Part shown: piece by piece, positions 52,884 through 62,148 of the stretch | Numbering within the stretch: the first letter of the stretch is position 1 | Layout of the letters: each line of letters opens with the position of its first letter | From: Afifella sp. IM 167 | GTDB taxonomy: Bacteria; Pseudomonadota; Alphaproteobacteria; Rhizobiales; Afifellaceae | NCBI RefSeq assembly: GCF_020144925.1 | Contig: NZ_NSLC01000006.1 | Coordinates: 186,001 to 250,000, forward strand | DNA: 64,000 bases | Reading direction: 5' to 3' | Translations under genes and position numbers: made by a program | The notes under the pieces: model-generated | Database searches by the model: none | Told to the model about the DNA's origin: nothing | What the model saw: only the letters and a program-made list of their open reading frames with translations

Positions 52884-53906
52884 ATGAGGTTTTGGAGCGC
52901 CCTGTCGAAAGTTCCGCGCCGGCCCTTGATGAGCGGTCCGACGCCGCTCCATCGCCTGCTGCGCCTCAGCGAAATGCTCGACATCGACCTGTGGATCAAG
53001 CGGGACGACCTGACCGAGATCGGCGGAGGCGGAAACAAGGTGCGCAAGCTTGAATACCTTTTGGCTGCCGCTGCTTCGGAGGGCGCCGATATGGTCGTGA
53101 CGGCTGGCTCCAGCCAATCGAACCATTGCCGGCTGACGGCCGCGGCATCGAAAATCCTTGGCCTGGACTGCCTGCTCTTGACGACAGCCACAGGAGCACG
53201 GAGCGCCGAGACTTGCGAGCGCACCGGCAACCGAGCCCTGTTCGATCTCTTTGATGCCGACGTTGAGGAACTGGGCGAAGGCGAGGAGAGCGCGCCGGCT
53301 CTGCAGCGAAGGGCGGATAAGCTGCGCTCCTGCGGGCGGAGGCCCTATGTCATCCCGGTAGGCGGCTCGACCCCGATCGGCTGCCTGGGATACGTCCAGG
53401 CAGCGGGTGAGTTGTGGCTTCAGATGGCCCGCCACCGCCATCGACCTTTTGACATTGTCGTCTTTGCCAGCGGCAGCGGCGGCATGCATGCAGGTTTGCA
53501 GGTCGGTTGCGCCGGAGGCGAGGTGTGTGAGCGGCTGATCGGCTTCAGCGTCGGCCGCGAAGCCGAGGCGCAGGCAGGACTTGTCGATGGTCTTTGTCGC
53601 GCGACGGCTCGCAAGCTCGGCGAAACCCCTCACACGTTCGACGTGCTCGTCGATGACAGAGCGCGCGGACCTGCCTACGGCGAGCCCGATCGGCAGACCA
53701 TCGACGCCGTCCGCATCGCCGCGCGTCGTGAGGGTCTTCTCCTGGACCCTGTTTACACCGGCAAGGCGCTTGCCGGCCTTCTAGATCTTTGCAGGTCTGG
53801 CGAGGTATCTGCCGGCGCCCGCGTGCTTTTCTGGCACAGCGGTGGCGCGCCAGCGCTCTTCGCCTATCCGGAAACGACAAGAAGGAGAGATGCTGATGCT
53901 GTCTGA
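52884..53906 (+). CDS. D-cysteine desulfhydrase / ACC deaminase family PLP enzyme
   Basis: A 340-residue fold-type II PLP enzyme. The PLP lysine is Lys52 in GGGGNKVRKLEYL, followed by GSSQSNHCRL (QSNH 78-81), GGSTPIGCLGYVQAAGEL and GSGGMHAGLQVG, which are hallmarks of the D-cysteine desulfhydrase/L-cysteate sulfo-lyase/ACC deaminase group. Which substrate it uses is not decided by these motifs. GGGAGG precedes the start. A divergent LysR gene and a downstream VOC gene suggest a small catabolic locus. Confidence 0.85.
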   Translation: MRFWSALSKVPRRPLMSGPTPLHRLLRLSEMLDIDLWIKRDDLTEIGGGGNKVRKLEYLLAAAASEGADMVVTAGSSQSNHCRLTAAASKILGLDCLLLTTATGARSAETCERTGNRALFDLFDADVEELGEGEESAPALQRRADKLRSCGRRPYVIPVGGSTPIGCLGYVQAAGELWLQMARHRHRPFDIVVFASGSGGMHAGLQVGCAGGEVCERLIGFSVGREAEAQAGLVDGLCRATARKLGETPHTFDVLVDDRARGPAYGEPDRQTIDAVRIAARREGLLLDPVYTGKALAGLLDLCRSGEVSAGARVLFWHSGGAPALFAYPETTRRRDADAV

Positions 53907-54384
53907 CCTAAAAGGCGTTCCCGTTGGCCGTCCCCACGGCAACTGTCGCGGAACGATCAATCATCTGCGCCTGACCGTCTCCGACCTCGCACGCTCAAAA
54001 GCCTTCTATGAGCCGGTAATGGATCGGCTCGGCTACCGGCTCGTCGAGAACAGCGCGACGCGTCTTGCCTGGGCCAGCTGGGCACCGCACGGAAGCCTGC
54101 ATTGGCTCATCATGAGCGTTGCCGATCCGCAGAAGCTTCGGACCCATGATCGCTATACGCCCGGCCTTCACCATTTGGCCTGGAACGTTGAAGACCGTGC
54201 CAGCGTCGACGGTTTCCACGCATTCCTCCTCCATCGCGGCGTCGTCATCCTCGATCCGCCATGCGAATACGACTATGAGCCGGGCTACTATGCCCTTTTC
54301 TTTTCCGACCCGGACGGCATGAAGCTGGAAGTCATGCATGTGCCCCCGGAAGGGAGCCTGGCGTATTGGGAAGGCCTCTCTTGA
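53896..54384 (+). CDS. VOC-family (glyoxalase-like) protein
   Basis: A 162-residue protein from the ATG at 53896, with AAGGAGA upstream at good distance; the ATG at 53890 is too close to it. The vicinal-oxygen-chelate fold has NHLRLTVSDLARSKAFYEPVM with metal-binding His at the start, GLHHLAWNVEDRASVD, and YALFFSDPDGMKLEVMHV supplying a Glu ligand. It overlaps the PLP enzyme gene by 11 bp. The substrate is unknown. Confidence 0.88.
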   Translation: MLSDLKGVPVGRPHGNCRGTINHLRLTVSDLARSKAFYEPVMDRLGYRLVENSATRLAWASWAPHGSLHWLIMSVADPQKLRTHDRYTPGLHHLAWNVEDRASVDGFHAFLLHRGVVILDPPCEYDYEPGYYALFFSDPDGMKLEVMHVPPEGSLAYWEGLS

Positions 54385-54411
54385 GATGGTCGAGCTTGCC
54401 GGCGTCGGGGT

Positions 54412-55281
54412 TCAGAACCGCTGCAGCCGCCGCATCAGGCTGGACGTATCCCAACGCTTGCCGCCCATCGCCTGTACCTCGGCGTAGAACTGGTCGACCA
54501 GCGCCGTCACCGGCAGGAGCGCACCGTTGTTCTGCGCCTCGCCGAGGCAGATCGAAAGGTCCTTGCGCATCCAGTCGACGGCGAAGCCGTGGTCGTAATG
54601 GTCGTCGACCATGGTCTTCCAGCGGTTTTCCATCTGCCAGCTCTGCGCCGCGCCCTTGGAGATGACGCCGATCACCTTTTCCACGTCGAGGCCGGCCTTC
54701 TGGGCGAAGTTGATGCCTTCCGAAAGGCCCTCCACCAGGCCGGCGATGCAGATCTGGTTGACCATCTTGGTGAGCTGGCCGGCGCCGACCGGGCCCATCA
54801 GGCCGATCATCTTGGCGTAGCAGTCGATGACGGGACGGGCCTTTTCGAAAACCTTCTCGTCGCCGCCGACCATGACGGTGAGCTGGCCGTTCTCCGCGCC
54901 CGCCTGGCCGCCGGAGACCGGCGCGTCGAGGAAGCCGAAATGGCCCTTCTCGGCGGCTTCGCCGAGTTCGCGGGCGACTTCCGCGCTCGCCGTGGTGTTG
55001 TCGATGAAGATCGCGCCGGGCGCCATCGCCCCGAAAGCCCCGCCCGTGCCGAGGGTGACGGATCTCAGATCCTCGTCGTTGCCGACGCAGGAGAAGACGA
55101 ACTCGGCGCCTTCCGCGGCCTCTGCCGGGGTCGGCGCATGGCTGCCGCCGTATTTATCGACCCATTTCTCGGCCTTGCCGTGGGTGCGGTTGTAGACGGT
55201 GACCTCGTGCCCCTTGCCGGCGATATGCCCGGCCATCGGAAAGCCCATCACGCCAAGGCCGATGAAAGCGACTTTCGCCAT
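54412..55281 (-). CDS. 3-hydroxyisobutyrate dehydrogenase family protein
   Basis: A 289-residue beta-hydroxyacid dehydrogenase. The NAD(P) motif GLGVMGFPMAGHI is at residues 7-19, the substrate motif DAPVSGGQAGAENGQLTVMVGG at 118-139, and the catalytic Lys in GAGQLTKMVNQ near 171. It could act on 3-hydroxyisobutyrate or on tartronate semialdehyde (GarR-like). It is divergent from adenine deaminase across about 150 bp. Confidence 0.9.
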   Translation of the reverse strand: MAKVAFIGLGVMGFPMAGHIAGKGHEVTVYNRTHGKAEKWVDKYGGSHAPTPAEAAEGAEFVFSCVGNDEDLRSVTLGTGGAFGAMAPGAIFIDNTTASAEVARELGEAAEKGHFGFLDAPVSGGQAGAENGQLTVMVGGDEKVFEKARPVIDCYAKMIGLMGPVGAGQLTKMVNQICIAGLVEGLSEGINFAQKAGLDVEKVIGVISKGAAQSWQMENRWKTMVDDHYDHGFAVDWMRKDLSICLGEAQNNGALLPVTALVDQFYAEVQAMGGKRWDTSSLMRRLQRF

Positions 55282-55432
55282 TGTCCGTTTCCCCTCCTCG
55301 GGATTGCCTGTCTTGTCTCTGTTCTAGAACAATCGGGCGGGTCTTGTCAGGTTCAAGGCGCGCGCGAGATTGGCTGGAAAGCGCTATGGCTGTCCGAGCC
55401 GCCGGCGACGGCGCGTTTGAGCGGAGGGTGAA

Positions 55433-57229
55433 TTGGCCGAGACGATGCTTGCCTGGACCAAGGTGGCGCCCCGCCTTGTCGATGTCGCCGCCGGGCGCTC
55501 GCCCGCCGATACCGTCATCCGCGGCGGGCGCTGGGTGAACGTGCATTCCGGCGAGATCGTCGCCGGCACCGATATCGCCATCGCGGGCGGCCGCTTCGCC
55601 TATTGCGGGCCGGACGCCTCGCACACGATCGGGGAGGGGACCGTGGTGGTGGAGGCGGAGAACCGCTATCTCGTGCCCGGCCTCTGCGACGCGCACATGC
55701 ATGTGGAAAGCGGCATGGTGACGGTGACGGAATTCGTGCGCGCCGTCGTCCCGCACGGCACCACTTCGATGTTCATCGACCCGCACGAGATCGCCAACGT
55801 TCTCGGCCTTTTCGGCGTCCGCCTGATGCACGACGAGGCGCTGGCCGCCCCGATCAACGTCTTCGTCCAGGTGCCGAGCTGCGTGCCTTCCGCGCCGGGC
55901 CTCGAAAATGCCGGGGCGGAGTTCGGCGCCAGGGAGGTGGCCGAGGCGATCTCCTGGCCGGGCATGATCGGCCTCGGCGAGGTGATGAACTTTCCCGGCG
56001 TCGCTTCGGGCGATGAAAAGATGCTTGGCGAGATCCTCGCCGCCGTCTCCGCCGGCAAGGTGGTCGGCGGCCATTATGCCTCGCCCGACCTCGGCCCCGC
56101 TTTTCATGCCTATGTTGCCGGCGGTCCCGCAGACGACCACGAAGGCACGCGCATGGAGGATGCGATTGCCCGCGTGCGCCAAGGCATGAAGGCGATGCTG
56201 CGGCTCGGCTCGGCCTGGTACGATGTGGCCGCGCAGGTGAAGGCCGTGACCGAGAAGGGGCTCGATCCACGCAGTTTCATCCTGTGCACCGACGACTGCC
56301 ATTCCGGCACGCTCGTCCATGACGGGCATATGGACCGGGTGGTGCGCCATGCCATCGCCGAGGGCTTGAGGCCGGTGACGGCGATCCAGATGGCGAGCCT
56401 CAACACGGCCGAGCATTTCGGCCTGGAACGCGAGCTCGGCTCCATCACGCCGGGACGGCGCGCCGACCTTCTCCTCGTCTCCGACCTGCCCTCGCTCGCC
56501 ATCGACGCCGTCTATGGCCGGGGAAAGCTCCTCGCCGAGAACGGCAAGCTCGTCGCCGACATCCCGGCCTGGCCCTATCCGGCCGAGGCGAAGGGGCGGG
56601 TGAAGCTCGGCAAGCAGCTGACGGCGGCCGATTTCGCGGTGGCCGCGCCCGAAGGGGCGGCGGAGGCGAAGGTGCGCGTCGTCGGCGTCATCGAGAACCA
56701 GGCGCCGACCAAGGCGCTGGAGCGGGTGCTTTCCGCGACGGACGGGTATCTGGAGGCGGACGCGGCGCAGGACGTTGCCCATCTTGCGCTGGTGGAGCGC
56801 CATCGCGGTACCGGCCGTGTCGAGAACGCCTTCGTCTCCGGCTTCGGTTACGACCGGCCCTGCGCCGTCGCCTCCACGGTCGCCCATGACAGCCACCACA
56901 TGATCGTCGTCGGCACCGACCGTGCCGACATGGCCCGGGCCGCGAACCGTCTCGGCGAGGTCGGCGGCGGCGTCGTGGTGATCTCGGAAGGAAAGGTACT
57001 GGCGATGGTGGAATTACCGATCGCCGGGCTTCTTTCCGAAGAGCGGGCGGAGGTGGTCGCCGGCAAGACGGCCAAGATGGTGGCGGCGATGCAGGCCTGC
57101 GGCTGCGATCTCAACAACGCCTTCATGCAGCATTCGCTGCTCGCCCTCGTCGTCATCCCCGAATTGCGCATTTCCGACGAGGGGCTGATCGACGTGACGA
57201 AGTTCGAAAAGACGGACCTTTTCGTCTAG
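55433..57229 (+). CDS. ade: Adenine deaminase
   Basis: A 598-residue member of the Ade family of amidohydrolases, converting adenine to hypoxanthine. The metal site has DAHMHVESGM near 90-99, FIDPHEIANVLG, and CTDDCHSGTLVHDGHMD near 285-301. The C-terminal adenine deaminase domain has CAVASTVAHDSHHMIVVG and NNAFMQHSLLALVVIPELRISD. The start is TTG 55433; ATG 55445 is an alternative giving 594 residues. Confidence 0.93.
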   Translation: MAETMLAWTKVAPRLVDVAAGRSPADTVIRGGRWVNVHSGEIVAGTDIAIAGGRFAYCGPDASHTIGEGTVVVEAENRYLVPGLCDAHMHVESGMVTVTEFVRAVVPHGTTSMFIDPHEIANVLGLFGVRLMHDEALAAPINVFVQVPSCVPSAPGLENAGAEFGAREVAEAISWPGMIGLGEVMNFPGVASGDEKMLGEILAAVSAGKVVGGHYASPDLGPAFHAYVAGGPADDHEGTRMEDAIARVRQGMKAMLRLGSAWYDVAAQVKAVTEKGLDPRSFILCTDDCHSGTLVHDGHMDRVVRHAIAEGLRPVTAIQMASLNTAEHFGLERELGSITPGRRADLLLVSDLPSLAIDAVYGRGKLLAENGKLVADIPAWPYPAEAKGRVKLGKQLTAADFAVAAPEGAAEAKVRVVGVIENQAPTKALERVLSATDGYLEADAAQDVAHLALVERHRGTGRVENAFVSGFGYDRPCAVASTVAHDSHHMIVVGTDRADMARAANRLGEVGGGVVVISEGKVLAMVELPIAGLLSEERAEVVAGKTAKMVAAMQACGCDLNNAFMQHSLLALVVIPELRISDEGLIDVTKFEKTDLFV

Positions 57230-57305
57230 CTGCGATGTCAAATCGCCCATTTCCCTGCCCTCCGCCCACCTGCTAGGCCGCTCTCGGGGGCGTGCGAGGA
57301 GGAAA

Positions 57306-57647
57306 ATGAGCGACGATTCCACGAATGCCGGCCCGAAGGCCGGTCCTTCAGCCGTTATCGCCCCGCAGGAGGGCGTCTACTGGCGCGGCCGGCAATGGGC
57401 CGTGACGGATTTCGGCATCGAACGCATCGGCGGCGGCCAGTCCGTGCCGGTCGATCGGCTTTTCGAGGACATATCCGTCTATTCCTGGATCCGCCGCATC
57501 GGCGACCGGCCCGATGCCGATCTCGATGAGTTTGCGACCGCCTTCATGGTGGCGCTCGCCTGCCACGGCTTCGTCAGGAACCTGACCGGTGCCAAGATCC
57601 TCGACGAGGTGCGCAAGGCGAGGGAAAAGCGCGCCCGCGGCGTCTGA
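57306..57647 (+). CDS. Hypothetical protein
   Basis: A 113-residue soluble protein starting at ATG 57306 after GAGGAGGAAA. The middle reads VYWRGRQWAVTDFGIERIGG and VDRLFEDISVYSWIRRIGD, and the end is basic. I recognise no domain. Codon use is like the neighbouring chromosomal genes, and the strong ribosome site supports it as real. Confidence 0.7.
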   Translation: MSDDSTNAGPKAGPSAVIAPQEGVYWRGRQWAVTDFGIERIGGGQSVPVDRLFEDISVYSWIRRIGDRPDADLDEFATAFMVALACHGFVRNLTGAKILDEVRKAREKRARGV

Positions 57648-57786
57648 CGGCCATCCCGTCTTTCCGATCTTTAAGGCCGCGGTAATTCGGGCGCAGGCCG
57701 TCCGGCGCTAGATTGCAGCCTGCGACATGCGGGAACGGGCCTTGCCCGCCCGCTGTCCGTCGATGCGTTCGCGACGGAGGCCCCTG

Positions 57787-58242
57787 GTGACCTTCCCCGA
57801 AGCCGTCTGGTCCCTGCCGCCGCTCATCCGCTGGTGGGTCGTGTGGCTGGGTGTCATCACCACGATCTCGGGGATGGCGCTCCTCTTTGCGCGCGCCACC
57901 CGGAAGGATGGCCTGATCCTCCTTGCGGTCGCCGTGGCGGTCGCGACATGGATGAGCGTTCTCTACGCCGAACACGGCATGGTGCGCCTTCTCGCCCTGC
58001 CGCATGTCGTGCTGTGGACGCCGCTTCTCGTCTGGATCGTCTGGCGGCTGGGAAAGGGCGCCTATCCGGCGCCCTATCGCCAGCTTGTCGTCGTACTGGC
58101 CGTCTCGCTCTTCGTCTCGCTTCTCTTCGACTATGCCGATCTCGTGCGCTGGCTGATGGGAGACCGCGCCCCGATGGTGGCGCCGGATGGCCCCGACGTC
58201 TCCTGGCACCGTGTGGCGGCGCTTGTCCCGCCGGCCAGATAG
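57787..58242 (+). CDS. Hypothetical four-helix membrane protein
   Basis: A 151-residue protein from GTG 57787, with GGAGG seven bases upstream. Hydrophobic segments are at about 12-32, 40-58, 64-85 and 97-115. It has no known motif. It converges with the ABC permease gene. Confidence 0.7.
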   Translation: MTFPEAVWSLPPLIRWWVVWLGVITTISGMALLFARATRKDGLILLAVAVAVATWMSVLYAEHGMVRLLALPHVVLWTPLLVWIVWRLGKGAYPAPYRQLVVVLAVSLFVSLLFDYADLVRWLMGDRAPMVAPDGPDVSWHRVAALVPPAR

Positions 58243-58247
58243 CGGGG

Positions 58248-59159
58248 CTACGCCCCCATCTGCGTGTCGACGACGCGCTTGCCCTTCGGCGTCTGCTCGG
58301 CGCGCTTGAGGTGGCGGGTGAGGCGTGCCTCGAAGGCGTCCCAGAAGCGGCGCAGCGTCTCCACGAGAATGAGGTAGAGCCCTGCCGCCCAGAGATAGAC
58401 CTGGAAGTCGAACGAGCGCGAAAAGGCGAGCCGCGTCTCGCCCATCAGATCGTAGACGGTGATGACGGAGGCGATCGCCGAGCCCTTGATCATGAAGATG
58501 ATCTCGTTGCCGAGCGGGCGCAGCGCGGTGATCAGCGCCTGCGGGGCGATCACCTTGAAGAAGATGACGGTGCGCGACAGGCCGAGCGCACGCGCGCCCT
58601 CCCACTGGCCGCGCTGCACGCCCCGGATGGCGCCCTGGAAGATTTCCGCCTGGTAGGCAGCGGTATTGAGCGTGAAGGTGAGCGCCGCGCAGTTGAAGGC
58701 GTCGCGGAAGAACCACCAGAGCCCCGCCGCCTCGAAGGAATCGCGGAACTGGCCGGCGCCGTAATAGACTAGGAAGGTCTGCGCGAGCAGGGGGGTGCCG
58801 CGGAAGAAGTAGACATAGGCGTAGGCGAAAGTCCCGATGAACTTGTTCCGCGACAGCCGCGCCGCGCCGACGAGGCAGGCGAGCGCCGCGCCGACAATGA
58901 CCGCGATGCCGACCAGTTCAATCGTCACCAGAAGGCCGTGGAGAAGCCGCGGGCCGTAGCGCTGCAGCAGCGACGGGTTCCATTCGCGGATGAAGAAGAG
59001 CACCAGACCGGCCGCGACCGCAGTCCAGATGCCGAGGAGGATGAGGCCGGCGATGCGCGCCTTGCTCCAGCGCCGGGCCTCCGGGGGAGGCGGCTGCGCC
59101 GCGATCAGCTGCTCGGAGACATAGGCGCGGTCGTCGGCCGCGACGTCCCCGACACTCAT
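58248..59159 (-). CDS. Polar amino-acid ABC transporter permease (HisM-like)
   Basis: A 303-residue permease from ATG 59159. The basic N-terminus is followed by five or six membrane segments. The BPD_transp_1 domain contains the EAA-type loop EGARALGLSRTVIFFKVIAPQAL and FRGTPLLAQTFLVYYG. It overlaps the second permease stop by 4 bp. The C-terminal 25 residues are basic and extend beyond the usual end. Together with the next two genes it forms a His/Lys/Arg-type uptake system; no ATPase gene is in view. Confidence 0.9.
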   Translation of the reverse strand: MSVGDVAADDRAYVSEQLIAAQPPPPEARRWSKARIAGLILLGIWTAVAAGLVLFFIREWNPSLLQRYGPRLLHGLLVTIELVGIAVIVGAALACLVGAARLSRNKFIGTFAYAYVYFFRGTPLLAQTFLVYYGAGQFRDSFEAAGLWWFFRDAFNCAALTFTLNTAAYQAEIFQGAIRGVQRGQWEGARALGLSRTVIFFKVIAPQALITALRPLGNEIIFMIKGSAIASVITVYDLMGETRLAFSRSFDFQVYLWAAGLYLILVETLRRFWDAFEARLTRHLKRAEQTPKGKRVVDTQMGA

Positions 59160-59866
59160 CTTGCGCCCTCGCCGCGGCGTGCCCAGCGGTCGATGCTGCC
59201 GATGCCGACGGAGGAAAGAAGGGAAAGGCTGAGATAGATGAGGCAGGCGACGGCGTAGAAGAAGAACGGCTCCTTGGTGACGCCGACGGCGATGTTGGTG
59301 TTCCGCAGGAGGTCGTTGAGCGCGATGACCGAAACGAGGCTCGTATCCTTCAACAGGATCAGCCACAGGTTCGAAAGCCCCGGCAGGGCGAGCTTGATCA
59401 GCTGGGGCAGGATGACGAGGCGCATCGTGGAGGTCGGGCGGAGCCCGAGCGCGTAGGAACCCTCGTACTGCCCGCTCTGTATGCCGCGGAAGGCGGACAG
59501 GAAGACCTCGCTGGCGAAGGAGGCGAAGACCAGCGACAGCGCGATGACGCCCGCGGTGAAGGACGAGAATTCGATGTAGCGGTCGAAGAGCAGGCGGAAG
59601 AGCTGCTGCAGGGCGATCTGCCCGCCATAGTAGATGATGAAGAGGGTGAGCAGCTCCGGCAGGCCGCGGAAGATCGTCGTCAGGATCGTCGAGGCGGAGA
59701 CCAGCGCCCTGTCGCCGCTGTCCTTGGCGAGCGCCAGGAGAAAACCGAGGACGAGCCCCACCGGCAGCGTGACGAGGGCGAGCGCCACCGTCACGCCGAG
59801 ACCGGCAAGAAGCTCGTCTCCCCAGCCATCCGGCCCGAAGGAGAGAAGGCTGAAAAGATCAGCCAA
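59156..59866 (-). CDS. Polar amino-acid ABC transporter permease (HisQ-like)
   Basis: A 236-residue permease with five membrane segments and EAA-loop features (GSYALGLRPTSTMRLVILPQLIKLALPGLSN), plus FRGLPELLTLFIIYYGG near residue 68. It is the partner of the downstream permease, with an ATGA overlap. It lies 62 bp after the binding-protein gene, the usual hisJ-Q-M order. Confidence 0.92.
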   Translation of the reverse strand: MADLFSLLSFGPDGWGDELLAGLGVTVALALVTLPVGLVLGFLLALAKDSGDRALVSASTILTTIFRGLPELLTLFIIYYGGQIALQQLFRLLFDRYIEFSSFTAGVIALSLVFASFASEVFLSAFRGIQSGQYEGSYALGLRPTSTMRLVILPQLIKLALPGLSNLWLILLKDTSLVSVIALNDLLRNTNIAVGVTKEPFFFYAVACLIYLSLSLLSSVGIGSIDRWARRGEGAR

Positions 59867-59928
59867 GCCCGGCTACCTTCCCTCCGGCGAAGGCGGCCAT
59901 GGCCGCCTTCGGGCATTTCGGGCGAACG

Positions 59929-60702
59929 CTATTCGCCATAGACGTCGAAATCGAAGTACTTGTCGTTGATTTCCTTGTACTTTCCGTTCTCGCGCAGGGC
60001 GAGGATGGCGGTGTTGAACTTCTCGCGAAGCTCGTCCTCGCCCTTGCGCAGCGCGATGCCGGCGCCCTCGCCGTTGATCACCGGATCGATCGGCAGCGTG
60101 GTGAGAATCTTGCAGCAGGCGCCGTCTTCGCTCTTCACCCATTCCGACAGGACCACGACGTCGTCGATGACGGCGTCGAGACGGCCGCTGGAAAGGTCGA
60201 GCTTGTACTCGTCAGCGGTCGGGTAGAGCTTGATGTCGGCGCCGGAAAAATGCGCCTGGGCGTAGTTGGAATGCGTGGTGGAAGCCTGCGCGCCGAGCGC
60301 CTTGCCCTGCATCGATTCTTCGGTCGCTTCGGTCATGTCGCTGTCCTTGGCGACAGCGATGGCCGGCGGCGTGTTGTAGTACTTGTTGGTGAAGTCGACC
60401 TTCTCCTTGCGCTCGTCGGTGATCGACATGGAGGCGATGATCGCGTCGTACTTGCCCGCCAGCAGCGCCGGGATGATGCCTTCCCAGTCCTGCGTGACGA
60501 ACTCGCATTCCACCTTCATTTCGTCGCAGAGCGCCTTGGCGATGTCGATATCGAAGCCCTGGAGCTTGCCGTCGGAGGTCAGTTCGTTGAACGGCGGATA
60601 GGCGCCTTCCGTGCCGATACGGATCTTCTCCTGCGCGGCGGCCGGTACGGCTGCGATGGCAAGGAGGGCGGCGGCGGCCGCCAGGCTGCGGAAAAGGGTC
60701 AT
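59929..60702 (-). CDS. Amino-acid ABC transporter periplasmic binding protein
   Basis: A 257-residue protein from ATG 60702 (MTLFRSLAAAAALLAIAAV); a clear signal peptide ends near AAA-QEK at residue 24. The SBP_bac_3 fold has KIRIGTEGAYPPFNELTSDGKLQGFDIDIAKALCDEM and the Arg/Lys/Orn-type ASMSITDERKEKVDFTNKYY. LAO/His-type ligands are expected. It is the first gene of the transport operon. Confidence 0.92.
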   Translation of the reverse strand: MTLFRSLAAAAALLAIAAVPAAAQEKIRIGTEGAYPPFNELTSDGKLQGFDIDIAKALCDEMKVECEFVTQDWEGIIPALLAGKYDAIIASMSITDERKEKVDFTNKYYNTPPAIAVAKDSDMTEATEESMQGKALGAQASTTHSNYAQAHFSGADIKLYPTADEYKLDLSSGRLDAVIDDVVVLSEWVKSEDGACCKILTTLPIDPVINGEGAGIALRKGEDELREKFNTAILALRENGKYKEINDKYFDFDVYGE

Positions 60703-60828
60703 GCTGTCTCCCAGTTTTCTTGGCATGCGGCCCCGAACGCGGACCGCCTGAGAGCATAATCGGCTGAAAAATTAGGCCTGCGCAACTATCTTGCACGACC
60801 TCTCCCTGCGGCAAGCGGTCGTTTTTTG

Positions 60829-62148
60829 TTAGATGCCGAAACTGGCGAAGGGAAGGAATGTGACCGGATCGCCGGGCGCGACCGAGGTCGTCTCCTCGGT
60901 GATCTCGATGAGCCCGCTCGCCTCCCTGAGGCCGGTAATCAGGCCGGAGCCGTCGCGCGGAAATTTCTCGGCGACAAGTCCGTCGGGCCCCTCCACAAGC
61001 CGTCCGCGCAGAAATTCGCGCCGGTCGGCCTTTTTCTTTTCGATGGCAAAGCCGGCGGGAACGGAAAAGCGCAAGGGTTCGCTCCAGGCCGCGCCGCCGA
61101 GCGCCAGGAGAACGGGCCTCGCATAGAGAAGGAAACAGACGAAGGCGGCCACCGGATTGCCGGGCAGGCCGAGCGTCGCGCAGGCACCGTTCTGGCCGGT
61201 CTGGCCGGGCCCGATCTGGCCAGCCCCGATCTGCCCAAACGACATCGGCCGGCCCGGCTTGATGGCGAGCTGCCACAGATGCCGCTTGCCGAGTGTTTCC
61301 CAGGCGGTGACGAGATGGTCCTCCTCGCCGCGCGAGGCGCCTCCGGTGGCAAGGATGGCGTCGTGGTTTCTCGCCGCCTCTTCCAGGACATTGCGCACCG
61401 CCGGGGCCCGGTCCGACACGATGCCGAGATCGGTGACCTCCACCGGCAGGCTCGCCAGCAGCGAGGCGAGCAGGAAGTGGTTGGCGTCGTAGACCCCGCC
61501 CGGCGGCAGCGCCGCGCCCGGCCGGACAAGCTCGTCGCCGGAAGACAGGAGGGCGACCCGCACCTTGCGAAAGACCTTCACCTCTGCCCGTCCGGTCGAG
61601 GCGATGGCGGCGACCTCGGGCGCGCGCAGGCGCATGCCAGGTGCCGCGATGATCGCGCCTGCCTTCAGGTCCTCGCCGGCGCGGCGGCGGTTCGCGCCTT
61701 CGCGAAGGCCCGCCGGCACGACGACGAATTCCTGCCCGTCCTGGCTGTGCCGCTCGCAATCCTCCTGCATGGCGACCGTATCAGCCCGCTCCGGCATCGG
61801 CGCGCCGGTGAAGATGCGCGCGGCGGAAAACGGCGCAAGCGCGCCCTCGGCCGGATGGCCGGCCGCGACGCGCCCGGCGAGCGGGAAGAAGCCGCCCGTC
61901 GCCTCATGGTCGGCGAAGTGGAAGGCGTAGCCGTCGACGGCGGCATTGTCGAAGCCGGGAACGGCTCGCGGCGCGGCGATCTCCTCGGCGAGGATCCGCC
62001 CGCTCGCCTGTGCGAGCGCGATGGTCTCCTCGCCGACGATGCGGCCGATCCGCTCCTTCAGGATGAGAAGCGCTTCCGCATGCTTCAGGCGGTCGCGATC
62101 GTGCACGAAGCAATCGTCGGCGAGCCGGGTCTGCCGGTCATCCGTCAT
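60829..62148 (-). CDS. moeA: Molybdopterin molybdotransferase MoeA
   Basis: A 439-residue MoeA that inserts molybdate into adenylylated molybdopterin. It has the N-terminal PGFDNAAVDGYAF, ARIFTGAPMPERADTVAMQED, the central SSGDELVRPG and ATGGASRGEEDH, and LGLPGNPVAAFVCF. An unusual Gly/Gln-rich insert (FGQIGAGQIGPGQTGQ) occurs just before the PGNP motif and is encoded by a short tandem repeat. The start overlaps the mobB stop by 4 bp. Confidence 0.94.
   Translation of the reverse strand: MTDDRQTRLADDCFVHDRDRLKHAEALLILKERIGRIVGEETIALAQASGRILAEEIAAPRAVPGFDNAAVDGYAFHFADHEATGGFFPLAGRVAAGHPAEGALAPFSAARIFTGAPMPERADTVAMQEDCERHSQDGQEFVVVPAGLREGANRRRAGEDLKAGAIIAAPGMRLRAPEVAAIASTGRAEVKVFRKVRVALLSSGDELVRPGAALPPGGVYDANHFLLASLLASLPVEVTDLGIVSDRAPAVRNVLEEAARNHDAILATGGASRGEEDHLVTAWETLGKRHLWQLAIKPGRPMSFGQIGAGQIGPGQTGQNGACATLGLPGNPVAAFVCFLLYARPVLLALGGAAWSEPLRFSVPAGFAIEKKKADRREFLRGRLVEGPDGLVAEKFPRDGSGLITGLREASGLIEITEETTSVAPGDPVTFLPFASFGI

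Noticed and set aside
60786-60830. Terminator for moeA (short stem CGACC/GGTCG followed by TTTTTT)
   Set aside because: The T-run is on the plus strand, while moeA ends here on the minus strand, so the orientation is wrong.
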